DNA of 64,000 nucleotides from Pseudoalteromonas sp. T1lg48 (GCF_002964785.1 NZ_PQCC01000002.1:62001-126000); one strand, 5' to 3'; shown: positions 9,968 to 19,095, counted from the stretch's first letter. The notes: a model not told the origin generated them from the letters alone. Numbers and translations: made by a program.

Positions 9968-10201
9968 TTATTTAAGTAGCGCTAACCCTTCATAAGGGTC
10001 CACATCCAGTGCTTCGCAGTAACGGATAAATTCAATCACGTCTAAACGACGTTCTTGGTTTTCAATTTTACCGATAAATGAATGTGGTGTGCCCAACACC
10101 TGCGCCAGACTGCGCATGGTATGACCCTTTTCATGGCGTTTATCTTTAAGCCACTTGGTTAGTCTGCCATTTTCCTCGGAGGAAACGGTTTTACCCATCA
10201 T
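9968..10201 (-). CDS. Small XRE/Cro-type helix-turn-helix regulator
   Basis: This 77-residue protein is little more than one Cro/C1 helix-turn-helix (about residues 14-72). The recognition region is MRSLAQVLGTPHSFIGKIENQERRLD, split here as MRSLAQVLGT and PHSFIGKIENQERR; ALDVDPYEGLALL follows. It is a DNA-binding regulator of unknown targets. The start MMGKTVSS follows GGAGAT upstream, a fair ribosome site. The inverted repeat upstream (10308-10340) could be its own operator. Nothing in the neighbourhood suggests a toxin partner. Confidence 0.85.
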   Translation of the reverse strand: MMGKTVSSEENGRLTKWLKDKRHEKGHTMRSLAQVLGTPHSFIGKIENQERRLDVIEFIRYCEALDVDPYEGLALLK

Positions 10202-10502
10202 AATTACATCTCCTACTAGATGAATCGATTGCTGTAAAGTTTCTATAATTATTAGTGAATGAAATTTGCCCGTCTCATTCAGCCAGTATTAAAGCACATG
10301 TCCCATTTTAGGTATAGCGTATGTACAAAAGTTTACCTAATTTCGGCGCGAAATAGTTTACATACCTTATGACAATAAAATACTACTGATAAATTAGATA
10401 GATAGCTCTAATTTATACGGCGTTCGCTAAGTCTTTAATTTTTCTTTAGAGGGTTGGAATTTTGCGCTAAGATTGGGTTAAATCATCATTCTTGGGGAAA
10501 AG
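10202..10502. promoter_or_regulatory. AT-rich divergent region with inverted repeat TTAGGTA / TACCTAA
   Basis: About 300 bases lie between the XRE gene and a small membrane-protein gene. The inverted repeat TTAGGTA (10308-10314) and TACCTAA (10334-10340) could be an operator for the neighbouring regulator. A second TTTAC..TACC stretch follows it. This is inference from symmetry only; no coding potential was seen. Confidence 0.3.
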
Positions 10503-10682
10503 ATGTTTCGTTTGCTGTTTTTGTTGCCGGTGATTCTCTGCGCCGCTTGGTGGCTGTTTCTTAATGCCAACAATATTCCCCTAAAACAGGGCCGTAAGGG
10601 TTTCTTGTATATAATTATTTTTTCATTGTTCGTGTTAGGGTTCTTTACTCTTATGGTGTATATAACGAACAGTGACTTATAA
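10503..10682 (+). CDS. Small two-helix membrane protein, function unknown
   Basis: A 59-codon gene reads MFRLLFLLPVILCAAWWLFL, then NANNIPLKQGRKG, then a second hydrophobic helix (FLYIIIFSLFVLGFFTLMVY) and ITNSDL. GGGGAAAAG sits just before the ATG as a strong ribosome site, and a bidirectional terminator follows the stop by 12 nt. These features support a real gene. I do not recognise a family. Two helices joined by a short basic loop suggest an inner-membrane peptide. Confidence 0.75.
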   Translation: MFRLLFLLPVILCAAWWLFLNANNIPLKQGRKGFLYIIIFSLFVLGFFTLMVYITNSDL

Positions 10683-10694
10683 CCGTCAAAAATA

Positions 10695-10720
10695 AAAAAT
10701 GCCGCATAAGCGGCATTTTT
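10695..10720. terminator. Bidirectional terminator between small membrane gene and erpA
   Basis: Perfect stem AAAAATGCCGC / GCGGCATTTTT with ATAA loop, placed between two convergent genes. Both strands end in a U-run. Confidence 0.9.
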
Positions 10721-10741
10721 TATTTTCTCTTTATACTGCGG

Positions 10742-11080
10742 TTATACGCTAAAGCTGGCACCACAACCACACGTAGTGGTGGCATTAGGATTGTTTACGA
10801 AGAAACGCGAACCTTCCAGACCCTCGGTATAATCGACTTCACCATCTACTAGGTATTGCAAACTCATGGGGTCCACCACTAGAGTCACGCCATTTTTCTC
10901 AATTTGCATATCGCCCGGATTAGCTTCTTCGGCAAAGGTAAAACCATATTGGAAACCAGAACATCCGCCGCCGGTGACATAAACACGCAGCATTAGCGAA
11001 GGATTCTCTTCCTCTTCGATCAACTGCTTAACGCGCGCCGCTGCGGCATCACTGAATTTAATTGGAACTTGCTCGGACAT
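10742..11080 (-). CDS. erpA: Iron-sulfur cluster insertion protein ErpA
   Basis: ErpA is an A-type carrier that delivers [4Fe-4S] clusters to apoproteins, notably of isoprenoid synthesis and respiration. The 112-residue product has the three conserved cysteines at C40 ([11 protein letters not shown]) and C104/C106 ([11 protein letters not shown]). The residues SMQYL-like block is here [17 protein letters not shown], typical of ErpA. Monocistronic, with a terminator at its 3' end. Confidence 0.95.
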   Translation of the reverse strand: MSEQVPIKFSDAAAARVKQLIEEEENPSLMLRVYVTGGGCSGFQYGFTFAEEANPGDMQIEKNGVTLVVDPMSLQYLVDGEVDYTEGLEGSRFFVNNPNATTTCGCGASFSV

Positions 11081-11284
11081 ACCGTCTCTCTCACTGCCTA
11101 TTTGCCCAAATTATCTAATACCCGACTAAGTTAATCAAGTATTGGCTGCACCGCCCTAGTTAATCTCGATCGCAGTAGTCACAATACAAAGAAGCAAACC
11201 CTGATACTAAACAAGGATTTATTACAGAAGCTTTGATAAACTACTGATAATATAACTCCCCCTTATTCAGCCTGAGGAATTGGT

Positions 11285-12967
11285 ATGCATCTAGAGGCGC
11301 TGAGACGTCGCCTTGCCCGGCCAAAAACATCGGCGCAACTGTGCTTTTTAGGTATCGCCGCCGGCCTTATCGCCGCGGGTCTGATCATCATGTTTCGCTT
11401 AACTATTATCATAGCGCAAAACCTGTTTCTCGATGATTTCGACGATTTTACCACCATGGGCGAGCTGCAACGCTTTTTACTTCCCGTTGGTGCCGCCTGC
11501 GTTATTGCCTTTTTTGCCTACCTTACCGGCTTTAAGCATTACCGCCTGGGGATCCCTTTCGTTATTCACCGCATGAAGATGCACTATGGGCAAATGCCAT
11601 TTTACAACACGGTGAACCAGTTTTTTGGCGGTGCCCTGGCGCTCATAAGTGGTTTCTCTGTGGGCCGCGAAGGCCCTTCGGTGCACATGGGCGCAACCGG
11701 GGCCAGCATGCTTGCCAATCAATTGCACCTGCCCTATAACGCCATGCGTACCCTCAGCGGTTGTGGTGTCGCCGCGGGTATTGCAGCCTCCTTCAACACG
11801 CCGCTGGCGGCGGTGATTTTCGTGATGGAGGTGGTGATCCGTGAATACAAGGTGCATATTTTCGTACCTATTATGCTGGCGGCGGTGACCGGAGCCCTGG
11901 CCACTCAGTTTGTCTTTGGTGCCGATTCCGAGCTGGCTCTCATAAGCGTAACGCCCTTGAGTTTTTGGCATTATCCTTACCTGGTGATTTGCGGCATGAC
12001 CTTGGGCGCAGTGGCTTATGCCTTTAATAAAAACCTGATGCTGATCATCCGCACCTTTAAACCGCTTTCCATGTTGCCACGGTTGCTGATTGCCGGGGTG
12101 ATAGCCGGCGGCATAGGCTACCTGGTGCCGCAGGCCATGGGCTCGGGCATGAGCGCCATTACCATTGCCATGAACTCGCCGGATAATGTGCAACTGCTGC
12201 TGACCATACTAATCGCTAAACTGCTGGCCACCTTATTCGCCATCGGTTTAGGGATCCCAGGCGGGATTATCGGCCCCGTCATAGGGTTGGGCGTGGTCAT
12301 GGGCACCCTGATGTCCTTCTTTGCCCATTTGGTCGCCCCGGGCACCGATGTCGCCGGTACCTATGGCGTTTTAGGCATGGCCGGCTTACTCGCCGCCACC
12401 TTGCACGCCCCCCTGGCGGCGTTAACAGCGGTAATGGAGCTCACCTCCAGCCCACAGATTATCGTGCCCGCCATGTTGGTAATAGTAACCGCCTATGTGA
12501 CCGCGCTGCAGGTATTTGGGAATCGTTCCATCTTTTTGCAGCAGCTTGATTTTCAAGGGCTGACCTATCAGGTTTCCCCAGCCAAAGAAGCGCTGCAAAA
12601 GGTCGGTATCATGGCGGAGATGAATGAAAACTTTAAGCTGCTGTATTCCGACGATAAGGAGTTGATCAAGGAGTCCCTGGCGCACCTCGATGGGCAAACG
12701 CCGCTCATTGTGTACGACGAAGACAACGGTTATCGCTTGGCGGAATACGATTTAAACCTGATGTCACAAGAAAACATCAATATTCGTTATGTGGAACTCG
12801 ATGGCGTAAGCTCGCAGGCCACCTTGGCCGATGCCTTTGATATTCTTAAAGATAAACGCAGCGGTGCGGTCTATGTGTATGATATGCACGATGAAAAAGA
12901 AATCGTCGGTATTTTACGTTGGGATCAAATTCGCCACATTCTCACCATTCGTAACGCCCTGTTATAA
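11285..12967 (+). CDS. ClC-family anion channel/transporter with C-terminal CBS domains
   Basis: This 560-residue membrane protein has the ClC gating-glutamate motif GREGPSVHMG (E129), the signature GIPGGIIGP, and about 10 or more hydrophobic segments. A cytosolic tail (from about residue 435) is compatible with a CBS pair (TPLIVYDEDNGYRL; RSGAVYVYDMHDEKEIVGIL). The first anion-site motif, usually GSGIP, reads RLGIP (87-91), so the central serine is replaced by leucine. The usual F in GxFxP is isoleucine. Whether it carries chloride or another anion cannot be told. GAGGAA precedes the ATG. It is 12 nt upstream of hemJ. Confidence 0.92.
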   Translation: MHLEALRRRLARPKTSAQLCFLGIAAGLIAAGLIIMFRLTIIIAQNLFLDDFDDFTTMGELQRFLLPVGAACVIAFFAYLTGFKHYRLGIPFVIHRMKMHYGQMPFYNTVNQFFGGALALISGFSVGREGPSVHMGATGASMLANQLHLPYNAMRTLSGCGVAAGIAASFNTPLAAVIFVMEVVIREYKVHIFVPIMLAAVTGALATQFVFGADSELALISVTPLSFWHYPYLVICGMTLGAVAYAFNKNLMLIIRTFKPLSMLPRLLIAGVIAGGIGYLVPQAMGSGMSAITIAMNSPDNVQLLLTILIAKLLATLFAIGLGIPGGIIGPVIGLGVVMGTLMSFFAHLVAPGTDVAGTYGVLGMAGLLAATLHAPLAALTAVMELTSSPQIIVPAMLVIVTAYVTALQVFGNRSIFLQQLDFQGLTYQVSPAKEALQKVGIMAEMNENFKLLYSDDKELIKESLAHLDGQTPLIVYDEDNGYRLAEYDLNLMSQENINIRYVELDGVSSQATLADAFDILKDKRSGAVYVYDMHDEKEIVGILRWDQIRHILTIRNALL

Positions 12968-12979
12968 AAAGGAAGCATC

Positions 12980-13414
12980 ATGACTTTAGTGTTAGTTTAC
13001 AAAGCCCTGCACCTGTTTTTTATGGTTGCTTGGTTTGCCGGTATTTTCTATTTGCCCCGGCTATTTGTGTATCATGCCCTAAATGAAGAAAAGTCCTGCA
13101 GCGCCATGTTAAAGGTGATGGAGCGCCGCCTGCTGTTTTTCGTCACCCCCTTTGCAATTTTGACCGCGGTGTTTGGGGTACTGACCATAATGGAATATGG
13201 CCGCGACTGGTTCCGTGCCAGCATGTGGCTGCACTATAAACTGGCGCTGGTATTGGTGCTGTATGCCTACCACGGCTACTGCTTTAAATTACTGGCCGAC
13301 TTCAAACAGGATCGCAACACCCGCAGCGATCGTTTTTACCGTATTTTTAATGAATTTCCGGTGCTGATCCTCGCGGCCATCATCTTTTTAGCAGTATTGA
13401 AACCAGTACTCTAA
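12980..13414 (+). CDS. hemJ: HemJ-type protoporphyrinogen IX oxidase
   Basis: HemJ oxidises protoporphyrinogen IX to protoporphyrin IX, the penultimate step of haem synthesis, in bacteria lacking HemG or HemY. The 144-residue protein has four hydrophobic helices. It carries the family signature: an N-terminal KALHLFFMVAWFAGIFYLPR with the conserved histidine, then WLHYKLALVLVLYAYH and FNEFPVLILAAIIFLAVLKP. The ribosome site AAGGAAG precedes the ATG. The presence of hemL 1.2 kb downstream supports the haem role. Confidence 0.9.
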   Translation: MTLVLVYKALHLFFMVAWFAGIFYLPRLFVYHALNEEKSCSAMLKVMERRLLFFVTPFAILTAVFGVLTIMEYGRDWFRASMWLHYKLALVLVLYAYHGYCFKLLADFKQDRNTRSDRFYRIFNEFPVLILAAIIFLAVLKPVL

Positions 13415-13464
13415 AAATACTAAAAAATTTGCTATAGTGCGCAGCCAAACGCGGTGGCGTTTAA

Positions 13465-13560
13465 ATGCCGGGGGCGCACATGCAAATTAGCCCCCTGGCA
13501 GGACACCGAATTATTTACTTTAACGTTTGGGACGACCTCCATGCTACGCTTTCAAGGTGA
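13465..13560 (+). promoter_or_regulatory. pyrB leader: hairpin and overlapping 31-codon upstream reading frame
   Basis: A GC-rich hairpin (13466-13475 with 13490-13500, one bulged T) lies in the pyrB leader. The same stretch holds a reading frame beginning ATG at 13465 with GGTGG 7 nt upstream, and ending TGA at 13558-13560. That is 20 nt inside pyrB in another frame. No U-run follows the hairpin, so it is not a plain attenuator. E. coli pyrBI is controlled through a translated leader, but this peptide is unlike that one. A possible -10 (TATAGT) lies at 13433-13438. Confidence 0.4.
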
Positions 13561-14557
13561 ACACATTCTCTCTGTAAATCAACTCGATAGAGACAGTATC
13601 GAGCATATATTTGCAGTCGCAAAACGGATGGAACCTTATGCCAAAAAACAAAAACGCACTAAGGTGCTCGAAGGCGCCATTCTTGCCAACCTGTTTTTTG
13701 AACCCAGTACCCGTACTCGCGTGAGCTTCGGCACCGCCTTCAACCTGCTTGGCGGTTTGGTACGTGAAACAACCGGTATGCAAAGCTCGGCGCTGGCCAA
13801 GGGCGAATCCTTGTATGATACCGCGCGTGTTATTTCTGCCTATGCCGATGCCGTAGCCATGCGTCACCCGGATGCCGGCTCGGTCGCCGAGTTCGCCACC
13901 GGCTGCAGCGTCCCTGTTCTTAATGGCGGTGACGGCCCCAATGAGCACCCGACCCAGGCCCTGCTCGATCTCTTAACCATAGACCGCGAACTGGCCCGTT
14001 TTGGCCAAAAGGTCGATGGCATGCACATTGCCCTGGTCGGTGATTTAAAATACGGTCGCACCGTGCACTCCTTGTCTAAGCTGCTGTGCCACTACAAAGA
14101 TGTGCGTTTTACCATGGTGGCGCCGGATGGCCTGCAAATGCCACAGAGCATTCTCGACACCGTGACCAATGCCGGTCACCAAATCGAACTGGTGGATAAA
14201 ATGGAAGGCAATCTGGCCGCCGATATCGTCTACCAAACCCGTATTCAGGAAGAGCGTTTCCCCAGCCAGGAAGAAGCCAATAAATACCGCGGTGGTTTCC
14301 GCATCAGCCAGGCGATTTATAACGCCCACTGTAAACCGAGCTCGGTATTGATGCACCCATTGCCGCGCGATAGCCGCAGCGATGCCAATGAGCTGGATAA
14401 TGACCTAAATAGCAATGACAACCTGGCCATCTTCCGCCAGGTACAAAATGGCGTGCTGATCCGCATGGCCTTGTTTGCGCTAACTCTGGGCGTTGACAAC
14501 CTGGTCGAGAAACACGAGGCCACTGTGCCCTGGTTCAGCCGTAAACGTGAAGATTAA
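13541..14557 (+). CDS. pyrB: Aspartate carbamoyltransferase
   Basis: PyrB joins carbamoyl phosphate and aspartate to give N-carbamoyl-aspartate, the committed step of pyrimidine synthesis. The 338-residue product carries the carbamoyl-phosphate motif FFEPSTRTRVSFGTAFNLLG and the aspartate-transcarbamoylase blocks AMRHPDAGSV, GGDGPNEHPTQALLDL and HPLPRDSRSDANELD. Its N-terminus MLRFQGEHILSVNQLD matches the longer Shewanella-type enzymes. The start at 13541 is chosen by homology; it is preceded by ACCTCC and has no Shine-Dalgarno, unlike its neighbours. A GTG-started extension from 13454 is unlikely. No pyrI follows; hemL lies 24 nt downstream. Confidence 0.95.
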   Translation: MLRFQGEHILSVNQLDRDSIEHIFAVAKRMEPYAKKQKRTKVLEGAILANLFFEPSTRTRVSFGTAFNLLGGLVRETTGMQSSALAKGESLYDTARVISAYADAVAMRHPDAGSVAEFATGCSVPVLNGGDGPNEHPTQALLDLLTIDRELARFGQKVDGMHIALVGDLKYGRTVHSLSKLLCHYKDVRFTMVAPDGLQMPQSILDTVTNAGHQIELVDKMEGNLAADIVYQTRIQEERFPSQEEANKYRGGFRISQAIYNAHCKPSSVLMHPLPRDSRSDANELDNDLNSNDNLAIFRQVQNGVLIRMALFALTLGVDNLVEKHEATVPWFSRKRED

Positions 14558-14581
14558 TTTGCCAACCTAATAGGAAGCAAC

Positions 14582-15862
14582 ATGAGCAAAAGCCAAGATT
14601 TATTTACCCGCGCCCAAGCCTCGATCCCAGGTGGCGTGAACTCTCCAGTACGTGCTTTCAACGGCGTCGGCGGCACCCCATTATTTATCACCCATGCCGA
14701 GGGTGCCTACACCTTTGATGCCGATGGCAACAAATACATCGACTATGTCGGCTCATGGGGACCGATGATTTTGGGTCACAACCACCCAGAAATTAAGCAG
14801 GCCGTACACGAAGCGGTTGAGCGCGGCCTAAGCTATGGCGCGCCGACGGAAGCGGAAATCGATATGGCCGAGAAGGTTAAAGAGCTAGTACCTTCTATCG
14901 ACTCGGTACGCATGGTGAACTCGGGTACCGAAGCCACCATGAGCGCCATTCGTCTGGCCCGTGGTTACACCGGTCGCGATAAGATTTTAAAATTTGAAGG
15001 CTGTTACCATGGCCATGCCGACTCACTGCTGGTGAAAGCCGGCTCAGGTGCCCTGACCTTGGGCGTGCCTAACTCACCAGGCATTCCTGAAGATTTCGCG
15101 AAACACACGCTGACCGTGTCTTTCAATAACCTGGATGAAGTAAAAGCGGTATTCGAAAAATACCCGGAAGAGATCGCCTGTATCATCATCGAGCCGGTTG
15201 CCGGTAACATGAACTGTATTCCACCGGTTGAAGGCTTCCTGGAAGGCCTGCGTGCAATCTGTGACGAATATAAGAGCGTGCTGATCTTCGATGAGGTCAT
15301 GACGGGTTTCCGCGTGGCCCTTGGCGGCGCCCAGGCTTATTACAATATCACGCCGGATCTAACCTGTTTAGGTAAGGTGATCGGCGGCGGTATGCCGGTG
15401 GGTGCCTTCGGTGGTAAGAAAGAAATCATGGACTACATTGCCCCGGTAGGCCCTGTGTACCAGGCCGGTACTCTGTCTGGCAACCCAATTGCTATGGCAG
15501 CCGGCCTTAAGGCGCTAGAGCTGCTTAGCAAACCAGGGTTGCACGAAGAGCTGGAAGCGAAAAGTAAGGCCATCTGTGAAGGCTTCCAGGCCGCCGCAGA
15601 CAAAGCCGGTATCCCACTTACTACCAACTATGCCGGTGGTATGTATGGCTTCTTCTTCACCGATGCCGACAAGGTAACCAGTTACCAGCAAGCCACCGAG
15701 TGCGACTTAGAGCGCTTTAAGCGTTTCTTCCACCTGATGCTTGAAGAAGGCGTATACCTTGCTCCTTCTGCGTTTGAGGCGGGCTTTGTGTGCCAGGCAC
15801 ACGATGACGAAGCCATCGCCCAAACCATAGCGGCGGCCGAGCGCGCCTTCGCTAAGTTGTAA
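14582..15862 (+). CDS. hemL: Glutamate-1-semialdehyde 2,1-aminomutase
   Basis: HemL, a PLP enzyme, converts glutamate-1-semialdehyde to 5-aminolevulinate in the C5 route to tetrapyrroles. The 426-residue product has the start [18 protein letters not shown] and the glycine-rich [14 protein letters not shown]. The PLP lysine block is [18 protein letters not shown], with [13 protein letters not shown] after it. The ribosome site AGGAAG lies 5 nt before the ATG. Codon choice is strongly biased, suggesting high expression. Followed by a hairpin. Confidence 0.97.
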   Translation: MSKSQDLFTRAQASIPGGVNSPVRAFNGVGGTPLFITHAEGAYTFDADGNKYIDYVGSWGPMILGHNHPEIKQAVHEAVERGLSYGAPTEAEIDMAEKVKELVPSIDSVRMVNSGTEATMSAIRLARGYTGRDKILKFEGCYHGHADSLLVKAGSGALTLGVPNSPGIPEDFAKHTLTVSFNNLDEVKAVFEKYPEEIACIIIEPVAGNMNCIPPVEGFLEGLRAICDEYKSVLIFDEVMTGFRVALGGAQAYYNITPDLTCLGKVIGGGMPVGAFGGKKEIMDYIAPVGPVYQAGTLSGNPIAMAAGLKALELLSKPGLHEELEAKSKAICEGFQAAADKAGIPLTTNYAGGMYGFFFTDADKVTSYQQATECDLERFKRFFHLMLEEGVYLAPSAFEAGFVCQAHDDEAIAQTIAAAERAFAKL

Positions 15863-15878
15863 GCTGGCAATGAAAAAT

Positions 15879-15901
15879 GAAACCGCCATTGTGGCGGTTT
15901 C
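15879..15901 (+). terminator. Hairpin after hemL
   Basis: GAAACCGCC / GGCGGTTTC perfect 9-bp stem with ATTGT loop, 16 nt after the hemL stop. The U-run after it is only TTT, so it is a modest rho-independent terminator or an RNA 3'-end stabiliser. Confidence 0.65.
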
Positions 15902-16379
15902 ACAATGCTGTAAAGCCAATGGCCTCCCCCAAACCTGGTTGTTACTTACTTTCGCCTAATAAATACCGCTAGTAAGCTTATTCCAACCACCGACGTTACG
16001 TCCTTATCAGCGCCTGCTCCTCAAAGACTTTTGCTTTACTGCTCACCTCAGCCACTCGCTGGTAATTAAAAAAATCTTACAGTCGCTTACAGATAACGGC
16101 GCTATTTACCTTGCCGATTTGACGGTCAGCCGTTTAGAGATGCCATCATTTTAGCGCCCACAAGTTAATGTCAAATCCAAAATAATCGTTGGCCCCAATT
16201 TCAACCCATAAAAAATTAACCAAAATTTAACACTTCAAATTGCGTTTTGCCAATCCGTGGCTATGGTTTAAGTGCTGTACGAACGTGATCAAATTCAAGG
16301 GGCTTTATTATTCGCCTTTTGGCGAAAAGTCCTTTGCTTCGACCCAGTTTTTATAAAAAAAATCACACGGAGAGTACCT
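15902..16379. other. Non-coding region upstream of the deiminase operon
   Basis: Roughly 480 bases without a supportable gene. The final 100 bases are AT-rich (runs such as AAAAAATTAACCAAAATTTAAC at 16208-16230) and probably hold the promoter for the downstream operon. A start codon at 16272 would extend the deiminase by 36 residues, but those residues look like translated intergenic DNA. Confidence 0.4.
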
Positions 16380-17747
16380 ATGTCTATCCCCAAAAAACGC
16401 CCAACGTTAGTTCCCGCTTCCCTGGCATCCGAAGTCAGCCAACTAGTCAAAGAATTGCCCAATACTGTGTATCACAACGACACCCCGAGCTGCGTTACAG
16501 CCGTTGCGGAATTTGCGCCCATGGGTGGTGTACTCATTGCCTACCCTGGCACGGTGGCACCTAGCCAACCTCAGTTTCCTCCCTCCGGACCACGCGCGTT
16601 TGGTATTCCAAATGAATTGATTGTCCGCATGCAGCAAAATGATACGTCAAACCCCGTCCATATTTTTGTGATGTGCGGCGATGAAAGCCAAAAACAAAAC
16701 ATTGATAAAGAGCTAAGTGAAACAGCGTCGGCACTCGGTTTAACCTATAACCCAGAGCACCTGCATATAGTCCCCTGGGATACGGATACATTCTGGACAC
16801 GGGATTTTGGACCTTGGTGGGTGCACAACAAGGATTCTGATTATTACGGGATCACCAAGCACACCTATACCACCTTAGGTGGCGGCGAAGTGGGGTTAGT
16901 AGAAGGTGCGGAGAATGTATCACCTAAAGAGGGCTTGGGGATCTTCAGACCCAATGATGATTATGGCGCCGTCAAATTTTCAGATTTTCTCAACAATCCT
17001 ATTCGTCAGTGGAATAAGGCTCGCTGGCATAAAGAGAACCCAACCAAGTTGACGCCCATTAAGGTCCATAATTTCTATTATTCCGGCTTATTGGATGTGG
17101 GCGGCAACTACATGGTTGATGGCAAGGGCAACATTGCTTCTACCTATCTGGTAGCAACGCAAAATGAGTTGCCCACCCACAATGAGCAGGATCTATATGG
17201 CAATGCGCCGGCGATCATTGAGAAGCGAATGAAGTATATACTCGAGCAACTTAATCGATTTATGGGCATTAGCTCATATCGCGTGCTCGAAGACCCCACA
17301 GGGACCTACATTGGCCATATAGATTGTTGGGGTAAGTTTTTATCAGAAGATAAGGTACTGATTGCACAATCTGAGAATGCCGATATTAATCAAAAACTTA
17401 ATCATATTGCGGATAACTTCGAACAAGAGTATCAGGTCTATCGTGTACTTTGTCAGGACATGTATATCCCTAATGCCGATGAACCAGCAACAACAGCCGC
17501 TTACACTAATAGTCTGATATTAAACAACTTTGCATACGTTCCCTTATCTGGCAAAGGTTACGAAAAATACGATGAGGCGGCATTAGCGACCTATCGAACT
17601 GCCTTGCCAAACCATACCGTTATTGGCATTGAGAGTAAGCCTGAGTTTCCCTGGCTCGGTACCGATGCGATGCATTGCCGTACCCGAGGCGTGCCCAGGC
17701 AGGTTGTCGATAACTGGTTAGCCAGCCTTAAACCAACCCACCCTTAA
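16380..17747 (+). CDS. Peptidyl-arginine / agmatine deiminase-family protein (PAD_porph)
   Basis: The 455-residue protein belongs to the guanidino-group-modifying superfamily that hydrolyses arginine, agmatine or peptidyl-arginine side chains to ureido groups plus ammonia. Visible signatures are AEFAPMGGVLIAYPG, TRDFGPWWV (R141-D142), DVGGNYMVDGKGN (240-251), IGHIDCWGKF (H313, D315) and the nucleophile in DAMHCRTRGVPR (C433). It is longer than typical agmatine deiminase (about 370) and has no secretion signal. The start follows GGAGAG. It leads an operon with a PsiD-like decarboxylase 29 nt downstream and a C69 peptidase. The true substrate is unknown; agmatine is one guess. Confidence 0.85.
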   Translation: MSIPKKRPTLVPASLASEVSQLVKELPNTVYHNDTPSCVTAVAEFAPMGGVLIAYPGTVAPSQPQFPPSGPRAFGIPNELIVRMQQNDTSNPVHIFVMCGDESQKQNIDKELSETASALGLTYNPEHLHIVPWDTDTFWTRDFGPWWVHNKDSDYYGITKHTYTTLGGGEVGLVEGAENVSPKEGLGIFRPNDDYGAVKFSDFLNNPIRQWNKARWHKENPTKLTPIKVHNFYYSGLLDVGGNYMVDGKGNIASTYLVATQNELPTHNEQDLYGNAPAIIEKRMKYILEQLNRFMGISSYRVLEDPTGTYIGHIDCWGKFLSEDKVLIAQSENADINQKLNHIADNFEQEYQVYRVLCQDMYIPNADEPATTAAYTNSLILNNFAYVPLSGKGYEKYDEAALATYRTALPNHTVIGIESKPEFPWLGTDAMHCRTRGVPRQVVDNWLASLKPTHP

Positions 17748-17776
17748 ACCTAACACTTATAGATAAGGACACTAAT

Positions 17777-19087
17777 ATGAATACGAGTCACACCCCATAT
17801 CGAGTTGGTGAATGGTTACCGCAAGACCAGGAAACATTGAATGACTGGCTGCGTCAGTTGGCAGCCAAGACTAAGCAGGCGGACTTGCCTTTACAGCCAT
17901 CCATTCAAGCCTTTAAAGAATATATTGAAGGCGACGCCAGCGCTTTCATGCTCTTTACTCGCATGTTTAATGAACAACCTAAACGCCACAACACACCAGT
18001 ACATGGCGGTGACAGTGGTCCGGAGCCAGAGGCTATTGTCGAAAACTATCAGCAAATGCTGGCCATGTGTAACTACGTGCTAAGCATGGCACCTGAATTT
18101 AACGAAACTGGGTTAGTGGGATTTCCAATCAATGCCATCGTTGACCGGGTAATGGCGACGGAAAGTGGCTACTGCGCATTTAGAGATCCAACAGTAAACA
18201 CGCACTTTAAGCGCATCCTTAATGACTGGGGCGAATTTCTGAAATCCAGTGAATCCGTGTCGGTCTTGAATGATTCCCCCACGGGCTGGTTAAGCGACGC
18301 CGCCATGGAGAAAATGGCGGGTTCACGTGAGGCATTTATTAGCACGTTTGATTGTGACCCAACGCTACCTCACTATGGATTTTCATGCTGGGATGACTTT
18401 TTTACCCGTGTATTTAAACCGGATCAGCGTCCAGTCGCCTCGCCCGATGATAACAATGTCATCGCCAACGCCTGCGAATCTGCACCTTACAAATGGGCGA
18501 CCAATGTTCAGCTCCAAGATACATTCTGGATTAAAGGTCAGCCCTATTCCTTGCAACACATGCTTAATAACAATGCTGATTACTACCCGGAATTTGCCGG
18601 TGGCACCGTATACCAGGCATTTTTGAGCGCCACCCAATACCACCGCTGGAATAGTCCCGTTGATGGCGTCATAGAAATGATTGAATTTGTAGATGGCAGC
18701 TATTACGCAGAGGCTCCTGCAATAGGTGAAGATCCCGCCGGACCCAATGAATCACAGGGCTATATCACGGAAATGGCAACACGGGCCATTATTTATATCA
18801 AAGCCGACAACCCTGCTATTGGCTTAATGGCGTTTATGGCCGTGGGTATGGCTGAAGTATCAACCTGTGACGTCACGGTGAAGCCGCAGCAAATTGTTAA
18901 AAAAGGTGATGAACTCGGCATGTTCCACTTTGGTGGTTCGACCCATTGTTTATTGTTTAGAAAAGGCGTCAATCTCAGCTTTAACTTTCATGGTCAGGAA
19001 CTCAATGAAGGGCAAAATTACCTGCTAACTTCCCCTATTCACGTCAGATCTGAAATAGCTAAAGTGGTGCCTACCCAGGGTAAGTAA
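17777..19087 (+). CDS. PsiD-like pyruvoyl-dependent decarboxylase (phosphatidylserine decarboxylase superfamily)
   Basis: This 436-residue protein has the two-part layout of fungal amino-acid decarboxylases such as PsiD (tryptophan decarboxylase): an N-terminal PSDC-type region (about 35-200: HFKRILNDWGEFL, YGFSCWDDFFTR) and a phosphatidylserine-decarboxylase core. The self-cleavage motif is DELGMFHFGGST with S388 as the expected pyruvoyl precursor. Cleavage would leave a 49-residue alpha chain. NACES (E234) and PEFAGGTVYQAFLS also match PsiD as I recall it. The motif usually HRxH reads Y-H289-R-W-N292, so the triad histidine is Asn. There are no membrane segments, so a soluble amino-acid decarboxylase is more likely than a phospholipid enzyme. 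Ribosome site AAGGA. Confidence 0.85.
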   Translation: MNTSHTPYRVGEWLPQDQETLNDWLRQLAAKTKQADLPLQPSIQAFKEYIEGDASAFMLFTRMFNEQPKRHNTPVHGGDSGPEPEAIVENYQQMLAMCNYVLSMAPEFNETGLVGFPINAIVDRVMATESGYCAFRDPTVNTHFKRILNDWGEFLKSSESVSVLNDSPTGWLSDAAMEKMAGSREAFISTFDCDPTLPHYGFSCWDDFFTRVFKPDQRPVASPDDNNVIANACESAPYKWATNVQLQDTFWIKGQPYSLQHMLNNNADYYPEFAGGTVYQAFLSATQYHRWNSPVDGVIEMIEFVDGSYYAEAPAIGEDPAGPNESQGYITEMATRAIIYIKADNPAIGLMAFMAVGMAEVSTCDVTVKPQQIVKKGDELGMFHFGGSTHCLLFRKGVNLSFNFHGQELNEGQNYLLTSPIHVRSEIAKVVPTQGK

Positions 19088-19095
19088 GTCACGAC

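Noticed and set aside
13454..13540. GTG start giving a 367-residue PyrB
   Set aside because: The 29 added residues are not in homologues, which begin close to MLRFQGEHIL.
16272..16379. Longer start of the deiminase gene
   Set aside because: A good ribosome site precedes the ATG at 16380 and the added 36 residues show no family likeness.
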